A stretch of DNA of 10,442 bases from JBBQTU01 sp038213005 (lineage in GTDB: Bacteria; Planctomycetota; Phycisphaerae; Tepidisphaerales; Tepidisphaeraceae). Shown here piece by piece: positions 1 through 6,746 of the stretch. The first letter of the stretch is position 1; each line of letters begins with the position of its first letter. Under the pieces are notes generated by a model. That model was not told where the DNA came from and did not search any database. It saw nothing but the letters and a program-made list of their open reading frames with translations. The stretch is taken from NCBI GenBank assembly GCA_038213005.1, contig JBBQTU010000154.1, forward strand, positions 1-10,442. Reading direction: 5' to 3'. The translations under genes were made by a program, and so were the position numbers.

Positions 1-627
1 GACGACATCGTCTATCCGAATCATCTGGCCGTTTTCGCGACCGCGATCGATGCCGACCCCGCCGCCAGCGTCTTCTACGCCGCTGCGGTCAAAGCGATTG
101 TCCTGTCGGACCAGGACGGCCTGCATACGCTGCTCCGCAGGCCCGATCCTGCCTGCGAGTTCAGCCGGGCGCGGATGCTCGTGCAGAACAGCCTGCCGAT
201 CCAGTCGTACATCCACCGCAAACGGTGCTTCGACGAGGTCGGCGCGTTCGATGAGTTTTTGGACCTCCTCGAGGACTGGGATTTTCTGATCCGGCTGTCG
301 CAACGATACGACTTCGTGCGCTGCCCCGACATAACCAGTGAATATCGGTTCTATGTGGGGGCTGGGTCGGCCAACAGCACCGCGCGCCGTCAAGAGGTGA
401 AGGAGGCCATGCTGGCGACTTATAAGCGTCACCCGACCGATGACCCTGCGATCATGGCCGGGCGGGATGAGGTCATCAGGGCGATGAACGCGCAGGCTGA
501 ATTGGCTCAGGCGATCGCCGCGTCCAATGCCCCGGAGAGGGAGAAGGAGTTTCGCATGTTACGCTTGAGCTTCTTTGACGACAGCCCGCTGGACAATGAG
601 TCGGTTTCGAGGATGTTACAGGCATGA
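1..627 (+). CDS. Family 2 glycosyltransferase, 3' part (start lies upstream of the window)
   Basis: The reading frame is open from the first base and ends in TGA at 625-627, giving 208 visible residues; the N-terminal nucleotide-binding half is missing. The fragment opens with DDIVYPNHL, which matches the stretch after the DxD metal-binding motif in GT-A fold GT2 enzymes (DDD-x-YPxHL). Residues 91-99 (EDWDFLIRL) are the typical GT2 catalytic-base region (ED/EDWD). The preceding IHRKRCFDEVGAFDE is the usual acceptor-side segment. After residue 125 comes a charged helical tail without a recognised domain. The enzyme should transfer a sugar from a nucleotide-sugar donor in the cytoplasm, probably onto a surface polysaccharide precursor; donor and acceptor cannot be read from the sequence. 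It overlaps the next gene by ATGA, so the two are probably co-transcribed and translationally coupled. Family assignment is firm; specific function is unknown. Confidence 0.88.
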   Translation, partial: DDIVYPNHLAVFATAIDADPAASVFYAAAVKAIVLSDQDGLHTLLRRPDPACEFSRARMLVQNSLPIQSYIHRKRCFDEVGAFDEFLDLLEDWDFLIRLSQRYDFVRCPDITSEYRFYVGAGSANSTARRQEVKEAMLATYKRHPTDDPAIMAGRDEVIRAMNAQAELAQAIAASNAPEREKEFRMLRLSFFDDSPLDNESVSRMLQA

Positions 628-2504
628 GCGGAATGCGGACTGGTGCGCGGATGCTGTGGCAACTGTGTCGGGAGACACCGGCGGCCGTGCGCGCGCGATG
701 TCGCAACCAAGGGATCGGAAGCACGCTCAAGGCCGTTCCGGAAATGACAGGTTTCGCTCTGCGTCACTATCTCAAGCCGGCCATCAATAGCGCCCTGGGC
801 GGCAGGCTGGCCGGCTGTCTTGAGACCAGCCCCTTGTATGATGACTGGCTCCGGGCCAACCGCTGGACGCACAAACGCCAGCAGTCTCTGCGCCAGCGTC
901 TGCAGGCGTCGCCGCATCCGCTGCGGCGCATCTCGGTGGTCATGCCGGTGTACAACCCGCCGGTCAAGTGGCTCGATCGCGCCATCCAGAGCGTGCATGA
1001 TCAGGTTTACACCAACTGGGAACTCTGCATCGCCGACGACTGCTCCACCTCGCCCGAGGTGCGCCCGCTGCTGGAGAAGTGGGCTCGGACTGATCCGCGC
1101 ATCAAGGTCACGTACCGCGAGCAGAACGGACATATCAGCCTGGCGACCAATTCCGCGGCCGACCTGGCCAGCGGCGATTTCCTCGCCCTGCTGGATCATG
1201 ACGACGAACTCTCACCCGATGCGTTGGGCGAAGTTGCCTTGAAACTGGCGCAGGATGACTCGATCGACCTGCTCTACAGCGACGACGACAAGATCGACGA
1301 GGCAGGGCGACGGTACGGGCCGCAGTTCAAGGGCGACTACTCGCCCGAACACCTGCTGTCGTGCATGTGCTTCTGCCATCTGCTGGTGATCCGCCGCTCG
1401 CTGTTTCTGGATCTGGGCGGTATGCGCTGCGGGTTTGAAGGCTCGCAGGACCATGACCTGGCGCTTCGCGCTGTGGAACGGGCGCGGAAGGTCGAGCATC
1501 TGCCCATGGTCCTCTATCACTGGCGGGCCATCGCAGGCTCGACCGCTCTTGGTGGCAGTGAGAAGCCCGCCTGTATCTCGGCCGGCGGCGCTGCGATTCA
1601 GGAGTCGCTCACCCGCCGTGGCAGTGCCGGCACGGTCTTCCAGCCCAACTGGGCCGCCGCCATCAGCCTGAGCGTCCACGAGTGTGATTTCCCCGACGAT
1701 GGGCCTGAAGTCCTGCTGATCATTCCCACGCGCAACAAGGCCTCCGTGCTGCAACGCTGCATGCAGTCGCTAACCACCACGACCTATCACAATTACCGCG
1801 TGCTGATCGTCGACAATGAATCCGACGAGCCCGCGACGCTGGATTACCTGCGATCGCTCCAGGTGGAAACCCTGCGACTCGCCTGCCCTGATGGCCGCTT
1901 CAACTACGCCTATCTGAACAACCGCGCTGTGGAACATGCGCAGGCTCAATACGTCCTGCTGCTCAATAACGACGTCGAGGTGATCGAGCCCCGATGGCTG
2001 AGTCGCATGATGGGCCATGCCCAGGTGCGAGGCGTCGGGGCGGTGGGGGCGAGGCTGCTGTTTCCCGACATGAAGGTTCAGCACGCCGGGATCGTCCATA
2101 GCGGGTACCATGTGAACCAGCCGTGCCATGTGTTCAAAGGGTTTCCGCCGAACGATCCTGGCTACATGCACATGGGCCGATGCACCCGCAACGTGGCTGC
2201 TGTGACCGCGGCGTGCATGCTCACGCCGCGAGCCCTGTTTCTTGAGATTGGCGGCCTGGATGAAACCAGGTTCAAAGTCGCGTTTAACGACGTCGACTAC
2301 GGCTACCGTCTGGTGCAGGCCGGCTACCGCAACGTCTATTGCGCCTCGGCGGAACTCAAGCACTACGAGAGCGTTTCCCGTGGCTTTGACCTGGACCCTC
2401 AAGAGGTTGATCATCTGTCGCGTCTGTACGGCGCCTGGCCCGACCCGTGCCTCTCGCCGCACCTGGTCATGGTGAACCATGAGTTGCGATATCGCCTCCG
2501 CTAG
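624..2504 (+). CDS. Two-domain family 2 glycosyltransferase (O-antigen/surface glycan type)
   Basis: 626 residues. An N-terminal region of about 100 residues (LYDDWLRANR at 71-80) leads into the first GT2 domain, which starts at ISVVMPVYNPP (103-113). It carries IADD (136-139), the metal-binding LLDHDDELSPDAL (189-201) and SQDHDLALR (274-282) as the catalytic-base region. The second GT2 domain starts at VLLIIPTRNK (363-372), with IVDNES (395-400), FNYAYLNN (426-433), LLLNNDVEV (445-453) and FNDVDYGYRL (554-563). NND in place of DxD is usual for this second-domain class. Such tandem GT2 proteins generally add successive sugars during O-antigen, capsule or glycan assembly on the cytoplasmic side of the membrane. 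The ATG at 624 overlaps the upstream stop (ATGA), and GAGGA lies 5' of it, supporting this start and translational coupling. Donor sugars are unknown. The next gene downstream is on the opposite strand. Confidence 0.93.
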   Translation: MSGMRTGARMLWQLCRETPAAVRARCRNQGIGSTLKAVPEMTGFALRHYLKPAINSALGGRLAGCLETSPLYDDWLRANRWTHKRQQSLRQRLQASPHPLRRISVVMPVYNPPVKWLDRAIQSVHDQVYTNWELCIADDCSTSPEVRPLLEKWARTDPRIKVTYREQNGHISLATNSAADLASGDFLALLDHDDELSPDALGEVALKLAQDDSIDLLYSDDDKIDEAGRRYGPQFKGDYSPEHLLSCMCFCHLLVIRRSLFLDLGGMRCGFEGSQDHDLALRAVERARKVEHLPMVLYHWRAIAGSTALGGSEKPACISAGGAAIQESLTRRGSAGTVFQPNWAAAISLSVHECDFPDDGPEVLLIIPTRNKASVLQRCMQSLTTTTYHNYRVLIVDNESDEPATLDYLRSLQVETLRLACPDGRFNYAYLNNRAVEHAQAQYVLLLNNDVEVIEPRWLSRMMGHAQVRGVGAVGARLLFPDMKVQHAGIVHSGYHVNQPCHVFKGFPPNDPGYMHMGRCTRNVAAVTAACMLTPRALFLEIGGLDETRFKVAFNDVDYGYRLVQAGYRNVYCASAELKHYESVSRGFDLDPQEVDHLSRLYGAWPDPCLSPHLVMVNHELRYRLR

Positions 2505-2530
2505 TGTACTGCGCCGCACTGATGCCAACT

Positions 2531-2624
2531 TAAAATAGGGGTGGCATGGCCAGATCGGTACTCCGAGATGGCCATGATGTCGGCCCCATGCTCATTCCGG
2601 AGTACCGGCCTGAGCATGCCACCC
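2531..2624 (-). terminator. Candidate terminator for the minus-strand membrane-protein operon
   Basis: Read on the minus strand, the stem-loop at 2624-2539 begins about 30 nt after the TAG stop at 2656-2658 and is followed by CTATTTTAAG, a short T-rich run. That resembles a Rho-independent terminator, though the loop is large and the T tract is interrupted. On the plus strand, no T tract follows the same hairpin, so terminator function toward the glycosyltransferase transcript is less likely. Confidence 0.35.
2539..2624. repeat. 86-bp palindromic (REP-like) intergenic element
   Basis: Two nested pairs of perfect 10-bp arms are visible. The outer pair is GGGTGGCATG (2539-2548) with CATGCCACCC (2615-2624). 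The inner pair is CGGTACTCCG (2556-2565) with CGGAGTACCG (2598-2607). They are separated by a symmetric 7-nt internal loop, and a 32-nt apical region remains. A competing hairpin is possible between CATGCTC (2587-2593) and GAGCATG (2612-2618), closed over CCGG-AGTA-CCGG. The element fills most of the gap between two convergent genes. Intergenic location, size and nested symmetry resemble REP-type elements. Whether it recurs in the genome cannot be seen here, and there is no second copy in this window. Confidence 0.6.
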
Positions 2625-2655
2625 ATGTTGATGGACTTCGGCCGCAGCACGCTAG

Positions 2656-4101
2656 CTATCGAGCGGGCTCCGTTGCCGCAGCGGTGGCTGGGACCATCCC
2701 AACCCCGACCGTCGGCCGTGAGGTCGGTAGAGCGGCATCGCGGAAAAAGCTGTAGTGCCGATCGCGCAGCCATGCCAGCGAGCGTTTAAGCTGCTTGCTC
2801 TGCCGCGGATAAACCTCAAAACCTGTGATGGTGTTGGCAGTGGCGATCCGCCCTGTCTCGAGATACGCCGCGACCCAGCGGGTCTTGCCATCGAAGACGC
2901 CTTCAGTCGTATGTCTCTGCCTGATTCGCATGCCGGCGAACATCGTACATGCCAGCAAAATCACGGTCAGGGCATCTCTGGCCCGGCCGGGCGGCCGTGT
3001 GAGAAGCGCGAAATAGAGTCCCAGCCCCGCAGGCACCAGCAGCGGGTAATATCGCGAGGCGGCGGCCGCCCCCAGCCCCAGGCAGAGCCGGCCGATCGCC
3101 GCGTTGGCCGAGAATGCCATGACAAACGTGAGAAGGAAGAAGATCACACGGGCGAGAGCATCCTCGGACGGGACGTGCAGCAGTCTCACCGCCGACAACG
3201 CCAGGATCACCAGCAGCCCCGCCATGATGACAAATCCCAGCACGATCACGCCCGCGCCTGAGCCCAGTACGCCGAACAGGCCGGCGAACTGGCGACTCAT
3301 AAAGACCGGATAGAGATGCCAGTTGGGATCGGGGAACTTGAAGTTGTCCACGGCAGGGGCGAAACCGTAGTTCATGTAGAACGACCCCAGGCTAAGACCT
3401 GCCAGCAACAGCGCCCCACCCGCCGCAATCAGCTCGCGGCGCGAACGTCGGCGCCACGCATGCAGGACGTCCGTCGCCAGCAGCAGCGGATTGACCATCC
3501 CGACGAACATGCCAAACCCGGTGTACGTGGCGAGAAAACCGAGGACCAGCACCAGGGCGTAGCGGAGGTAGACGTTGCCGACAGTCCATGCGATGCAGGA
3601 GAGCACGATCAGCAGCAGCGGCATGGCGCCGTGGGAGACGTTGGGCGTGGCGACGTACATCTCCCATTGCCGCAGCGACAGGACAAACAGCACGATGATC
3701 AGGTCATACCAGCGCAGAACTCCGAAAAGTCGGCGCTTGAGCCAAAGGGCCGCCAGCGCGGAGGCGAGCATGACCAGGCCGATCGTGAAACACTGGGCCC
3801 GCTGGTTCCAGTCGGTCAGCTCGTTGACAAGCCAGGTGAGGAAAAACCCGATCCCCTGCCGGTGCGGGCCGTGCTGCCACGCGAAGATCTGCCAGAGCGA
3901 ATGGGGCGTGAAGAATGCTTTATAGAAATCCCACTGATCCCAGTAGGGCACGTCCACCGAGTAGCGGTTGATGAACGAGAACAGCCGCCCCGCCTGGAAG
4001 AGGGCCAGCGCCACGGCAGCCAGTATCAGGATGCGCTCCAGCAGCGTCGGCCGCTGGGGTCGCTCGCTCATCTGACGATTCTGAACCTTAGCGGCATCCA
4101 T
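2656..4101 (-). CDS. Polytopic membrane protein, GT-C-like, paralogue 1 (function unknown)
   Basis: 481 residues with about 10 hydrophobic segments (first about 21-45, last about 377-392). I chose the ATG at 4101 because AAAGGA lies 8 nt upstream and because from there the protein aligns with its upstream paralogue with every landmark at the same residue number. A TTG at 4122 would add 7 residues. After the first membrane segment comes a loop with D50, D55-Q-W, H67, H77, H80-R-Q-G and LVNE (91-94). Later come GRL (337-339), SRY (349-351), PPGR (370-373) and KTRWV (406-410). An acidic/His loop after the first helix followed by many helices recalls GT-C glycosyltransferases, which use lipid-linked sugar donors on the outer face of the membrane. 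That is inference from architecture, and a transporter or flippase is the alternative. It lies 69 bp downstream of its paralogue, probably in one transcript, with a palindromic element after its stop. Confidence 0.85.
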   Translation of the reverse strand: MDAAKVQNRQMSERPQRPTLLERILILAAVALALFQAGRLFSFINRYSVDVPYWDQWDFYKAFFTPHSLWQIFAWQHGPHRQGIGFFLTWLVNELTDWNQRAQCFTIGLVMLASALAALWLKRRLFGVLRWYDLIIVLFVLSLRQWEMYVATPNVSHGAMPLLLIVLSCIAWTVGNVYLRYALVLVLGFLATYTGFGMFVGMVNPLLLATDVLHAWRRRSRRELIAAGGALLLAGLSLGSFYMNYGFAPAVDNFKFPDPNWHLYPVFMSRQFAGLFGVLGSGAGVIVLGFVIMAGLLVILALSAVRLLHVPSEDALARVIFFLLTFVMAFSANAAIGRLCLGLGAAAASRYYPLLVPAGLGLYFALLTRPPGRARDALTVILLACTMFAGMRIRQRHTTEGVFDGKTRWVAAYLETGRIATANTITGFEVYPRQSKQLKRSLAWLRDRHYSFFRDAALPTSRPTVGVGMVPATAAATEPAR

Positions 4102-4170
4102 GGAAATAGTCCTTTGATCCAAGCCTCATATCTGATCGCCGATCTCTATTGGGCAGCCGAAGAGTTATGT

Positions 4171-5574
4171 CTATCGGTTCGGCGGCTCAGGAACATGTCT
4201 GGCGCCGGGGCGGAAAAGACTGTACTGGTGCGCTGCCAGCCACTGCAACTTGTCATCTACCCCCCGGCCGATCGGATTGGGGTGGATCTTGAAGTTCGCC
4301 ATCTTGTCCGCAGCCTGCACCTCACGCGTCTGCAGATACGCCGACACCCAGCGGGTCTTGGCATCGCACAGCGCTGCTGCCCCATCCCGGCCGGCGAAAG
4401 GCATCGTCGCCGCCAGCGTCCAGGCGGCCAGGACAAAGAGCATCGCCCGACGCAGTCGGCCGGGCGGAGCGGTCAGCAGGCTGAGATAGACGCCTACACC
4501 CGCAAGCGCCAGCAGTACGAAGTATCGCGACGACGCGGCGGTCTCCAAACCCAGATGCAGCCGCCCGACGGCCGAGGTGACCGAGAACGTCAGGGCAAAC
4601 CCGACGAGCAGCAGCACGATGCGCGGCAGCGGTTCCTCGGCCCGCCCGCAGAACAGTCCCGCGCAGGTCCGTAGCGCCACCGCCAGCACGCCGGCCAAGA
4701 CCAGTAGACCCACGGCGACGGTCACCCAGCCGGTTCCCAGCACGCCGGTGAGCCCGGCAAACTGCAGCGCCATGAAGACCGGATAGAGCTGCCAGTGGGC
4801 GTCGGGAAACACAAATGGGCCTGCTCCGCTCTTGGGGTGATAGTCGATGAAAAATGACGCCAGGCTCACCAGCGACAGCGCCAGGGCAATCCCGGCCGCC
4901 GTCATTCGGGCTTGCGATCGCTGGCGGAAAGCCTGCCACAGGTCCGCCGCCAGCAGCACCGGCGTGATTACGCCTACGAACATGCCAAAGCCGGTGTAGG
5001 TCGCCAGGAATGCCAGTGCCAGCACCAATGCATAGCGGATGTAGACCTGGCCAGCGGTCCATGCCACGCACAGCAGCAGGATCAGCAGCACCGGCATCGC
5101 CTGCGGCGAGACGTTGGGCACCCCCGCGTAGAGTTCCCACTGCTGGGGCGACAGGATCAGCAGCACCAGGACCACATCATGCCACACCAGCCGACCAAAC
5201 AGGCGCCGCTTCAGCCACAACGCCGCTCCGGCCGCCGACAGCATGACCAGCCCGATTGCGAAGCACTGCGCCCGCTGGTCCCACGCGGTCCACTCGTTGA
5301 CCAGCCATGTCACAAATGCGCCGACCCCCTGCCGGTGCATCCCGTGCGTCCAGGCGAAGATCTGCCACACGGTATGCGGCGTGAAGTACGCCCGATAGAA
5401 GCCCCACTGGTCGATGAACGGCACATCCACGGAGTAGCGGTCAATGAGCCACAGCAGCCGGGCGGCCTGGAAAACGCCCAGGCAGATGGCGGCCGCGAGC
5501 AGAGCGCGGCCGAACCGGCCTTTGCCTTGGGCGGGCGCGGTCGCCTGGTGTTCCTCCAAAATCGATGCAGCCAT
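4171..5574 (-). CDS. Polytopic membrane protein, GT-C-like, paralogue 2 (function unknown)
   Basis: 467 residues with the same layout of about 10 hydrophobic segments as the downstream gene. From the ATG at 5574, RYSVDVP falls at 46-52, DQW at 55-57, HRQG at 80-83, KRRLFG at 122-127, GRL at 337-339, SRY at 349-351, PPGR at 370-373 and KTRWV at 406-410, exactly as in paralogue 1. More than half of residues 41-200 are identical between the two, with no gap needed there. AAAGGGAA lies just upstream of the ATG. The frame stays open for another 100 codons upstream, but that part reads through the inverted repeat at 5641-5824, has no counterpart in the paralogue and would place the start upstream of the predicted promoter, so I exclude it. 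The C-terminal tail (LQWLAAHQYSLFRPG) probably lies outside the membrane. Function is unknown; a GT-C-type sugar transferase acting on lipid-linked donors is the best guess. This is the first gene of a probable two-gene operon. Confidence 0.87.
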   Translation of the reverse strand: MAASILEEHQATAPAQGKGRFGRALLAAAICLGVFQAARLLWLIDRYSVDVPFIDQWGFYRAYFTPHTVWQIFAWTHGMHRQGVGAFVTWLVNEWTAWDQRAQCFAIGLVMLSAAGAALWLKRRLFGRLVWHDVVLVLLILSPQQWELYAGVPNVSPQAMPVLLILLLCVAWTAGQVYIRYALVLALAFLATYTGFGMFVGVITPVLLAADLWQAFRQRSQARMTAAGIALALSLVSLASFFIDYHPKSGAGPFVFPDAHWQLYPVFMALQFAGLTGVLGTGWVTVAVGLLVLAGVLAVALRTCAGLFCGRAEEPLPRIVLLLVGFALTFSVTSAVGRLHLGLETAASSRYFVLLALAGVGVYLSLLTAPPGRLRRAMLFVLAAWTLAATMPFAGRDGAAALCDAKTRWVSAYLQTREVQAADKMANFKIHPNPIGRGVDDKLQWLAAHQYSLFRPGARHVPEPPNR

Positions 5575-5603
5575 CCCGCGTTCCCTTTCATGCCAGCGGC
5601 GTG

Positions 5604-5631
5604 ATGATAGCAGGCTCCCGCGACGCGGCAA
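5604..5631 (-). promoter_or_regulatory. Candidate sigma70-type promoter of the membrane-protein operon
   Basis: On the minus strand, TTGCCG (5631-5626) and TATCAT (5609-5604) are separated by 16 bp. TG one base before the -10 box gives an extended -10 (TGCTATCAT). The predicted transcript start near 5598 leaves a leader of about 24 nt before the ATG at 5574. Motif match only; planctomycete promoter rules are not well fixed. Confidence 0.45.
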
Positions 5632-5640
5632 ACGGGCGGC

Positions 5641-5824
5641 GGGCGTGCCCGTTTTTTCGGGCAGGCCGGGTGATGTGGCGATTGGCGACCCCATTGAGCA
5701 GCAGCGAAATGAGGACTCGCTGCCGCGAGACGGCATTGCTGCGGCCGAGGCGGACCGCGCCAGGAGGGCGCTGCTGCTCAATGGGGCTGGGTTTGGGCGG
5801 TTGCCCGGGAAAACGGGCACGCCC
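5641..5824. repeat. 184-bp imperfect inverted repeat in a divergent intergenic region
   Basis: The outer arms are 15 bp and perfect: GGGCGTGCCCGTTTT (5641-5655) and AAAACGGGCACGCCC (5810-5824). After two positions that would form G-U pairs in RNA (TT/GG), six more bases pair: CGGGCA (5658-5663) with TGCCCG (5802-5807). The inner arms are 18 bp and perfect: CCCCATTGAGCAGCAGCG (5689-5706) and its complement (5769-5786). The 62-nt centre has a small hairpin of its own, CTCGC-TGCC-GCGAG (5716-5729), in competition with TGCCG/CGGCA (5721-5735). It encodes nothing recognisable. It could be a MITE- or REP-like mobile palindrome, a cruciform-forming control region or a structured RNA. It stands between the starts of two divergent genes, so it is not placed as a terminator for either. 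Confidence 0.75.
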
Positions 5825-5850
5825 TGGGCGGCGGGCTGGCTCTCCACGCC

Positions 5851-5879
5851 TTGACAGCCACCGGGCCAACTCATAGCTT
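5851..5879 (+). promoter_or_regulatory. Candidate promoter of the sulfotransferase gene
   Basis: A perfect TTGACA at 5851-5856 is followed after 17 bp by TAGCTT (5874-5879), a weak -10 box matching TATAAT at 3 of 6 positions. The predicted start near 5886 leaves about 30 nt of leader before the ATG at 5916. It lies just outside the right end of the inverted repeat. The -35 match is good and the -10 poor, so confidence is limited. Confidence 0.33.
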
Positions 5880-5915
5880 CGCTTCCACTACACCTGTTGC
5901 AGAAAGCGACCTCGC

Positions 5916-6737
5916 ATGTTCATCATCTTCGCCTCTCCGCGGTCCGGCACCACACTCCTGGCCAGGACCCTGAACATCAATGACCAGGTCGTCATTCCCG
6001 ACGAGACCGACTTCATTATTCCGACGGCATTCCTGGTCGATCGCATCAAGGACCCCGTGGTTGGCCGGGCGATGATCAAGCAGTTGATCTGGTCGGCCGA
6101 CCAGACCCGCCGCAGCCTGGGTGAGTATCTGTCGCAGGGCGACATCGACTCCGCGGTCGACCAGGCGGACTACGCGGCGTGTGCCATCATCCAAGGCATC
6201 TACCAGTGCCTCGCCGCCCGCTGCGGCAAGCGGGTGGCGGGGGACAAGTCGCCCAACGATCTGCTGTTCCTTCGCATCCTCGTGAAGATGGGGTTGATGG
6301 AGTCTGACATCAAAGTCATCCACCTGGTTCGCGATGTGCGGGACGTGGTTCTCTCGCTCCAAAATGTCGACTGGGACACCGGCGGCATCGAGCACTGGTT
6401 CCCCCGCCATTGGGGCCATTCCAACCTCTACCTGCACGAACTGCTTGGCCAGCGGCCGGACCGATACCGCATGATCCGCTACGAGGACCTGGTGGCCGAG
6501 CCGCAGCAGCATGTGCGCGACCTCGCCGGGTTTCTGGACGTGCCGTTCCAGGAGAAGATGCTCGACCACACCCAGCGCGGCGAGCGTTACGCGGAGGCGC
6601 ACGACCACAAAAACATCAGCGAGCCATTCCTGGCCGCGCGGGCCGGTGCCTGGCGCGAGCGGATGAGCGATCCGCTTCGGCAGGCGTGTGAGGGTCCGGC
6701 CAGGGAAGCTCTGACCACCTTCGGATACCCGCTGTAG
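5916..6737 (+). CDS. PAPS-dependent sulfotransferase (Sulfotransferase_3-like)
   Basis: 273 residues with no signal peptide or membrane segment, so probably cytoplasmic. The protein begins almost directly with the 5'-phosphosulfate-binding P-loop, ASPRSGTTLLARTL (6-19). GDKSPNDLLF (109-118) follows. The 3'-phosphate-binding region is VIHLVRDVRDVVLSL (134-148), with the usual Arg and Ser. RYEDLVAEP (188-196) and LAGFLDVPF (203-211) are the conserved C-terminal segments of this family. Members transfer sulfate from PAPS to a hydroxyl or amine on a carbohydrate, lipid, protein or small molecule. Next to glycosyltransferases, a glycan or lipid-linked sugar acceptor is plausible but not shown. The ribosome-binding site is weak (AGAAAG, 5901-5906). 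The stop is only 9 bp from the stop of the convergent LEPR-XLL gene, with no room for a terminator. Confidence 0.9.
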   Translation: MFIIFASPRSGTTLLARTLNINDQVVIPDETDFIIPTAFLVDRIKDPVVGRAMIKQLIWSADQTRRSLGEYLSQGDIDSAVDQADYAACAIIQGIYQCLAARCGKRVAGDKSPNDLLFLRILVKMGLMESDIKVIHLVRDVRDVVLSLQNVDWDTGGIEHWFPRHWGHSNLYLHELLGQRPDRYRMIRYEDLVAEPQQHVRDLAGFLDVPFQEKMLDHTQRGERYAEAHDHKNISEPFLAARAGAWRERMSDPLRQACEGPAREALTTFGYPL

Positions 6738-6746
6738 CCCCTGGAG

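Noticed and set aside
1770..2528. Minus-strand open frame of 252 codons opposite the second GT2 domain
   Set aside because: The plus-strand frame shows intact GT2 motifs through the same bases; the minus-strand product has no recognisable features.
3316..4674. Long plus-strand open frame (452 codons) antisense to both membrane paralogues
   Set aside because: It is rich in Gln, Arg, His and Pro with no hydrophobic core or motif, spans the gap between two well-supported minus-strand genes, and arises from the codon bias of those genes.
4912..5604. Plus-strand open frame of 230 codons within paralogue 2
   Set aside because: Low-complexity Gln/His/Arg/Pro composition without motifs; a shadow of the conserved minus-strand gene.
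5575..5874. 100-codon N-terminal extension of the upstream membrane paralogue
   Set aside because: It translates the inverted repeat, has no counterpart in the other paralogue, and would place the start upstream of a good extended -10 promoter and a ribosome-binding site at 5574.
5871..6608. Minus-strand open frame of 245 codons opposite the sulfotransferase
   Set aside because: The plus strand has both PAPS-binding motifs in one frame; the antisense frame has no family signature.
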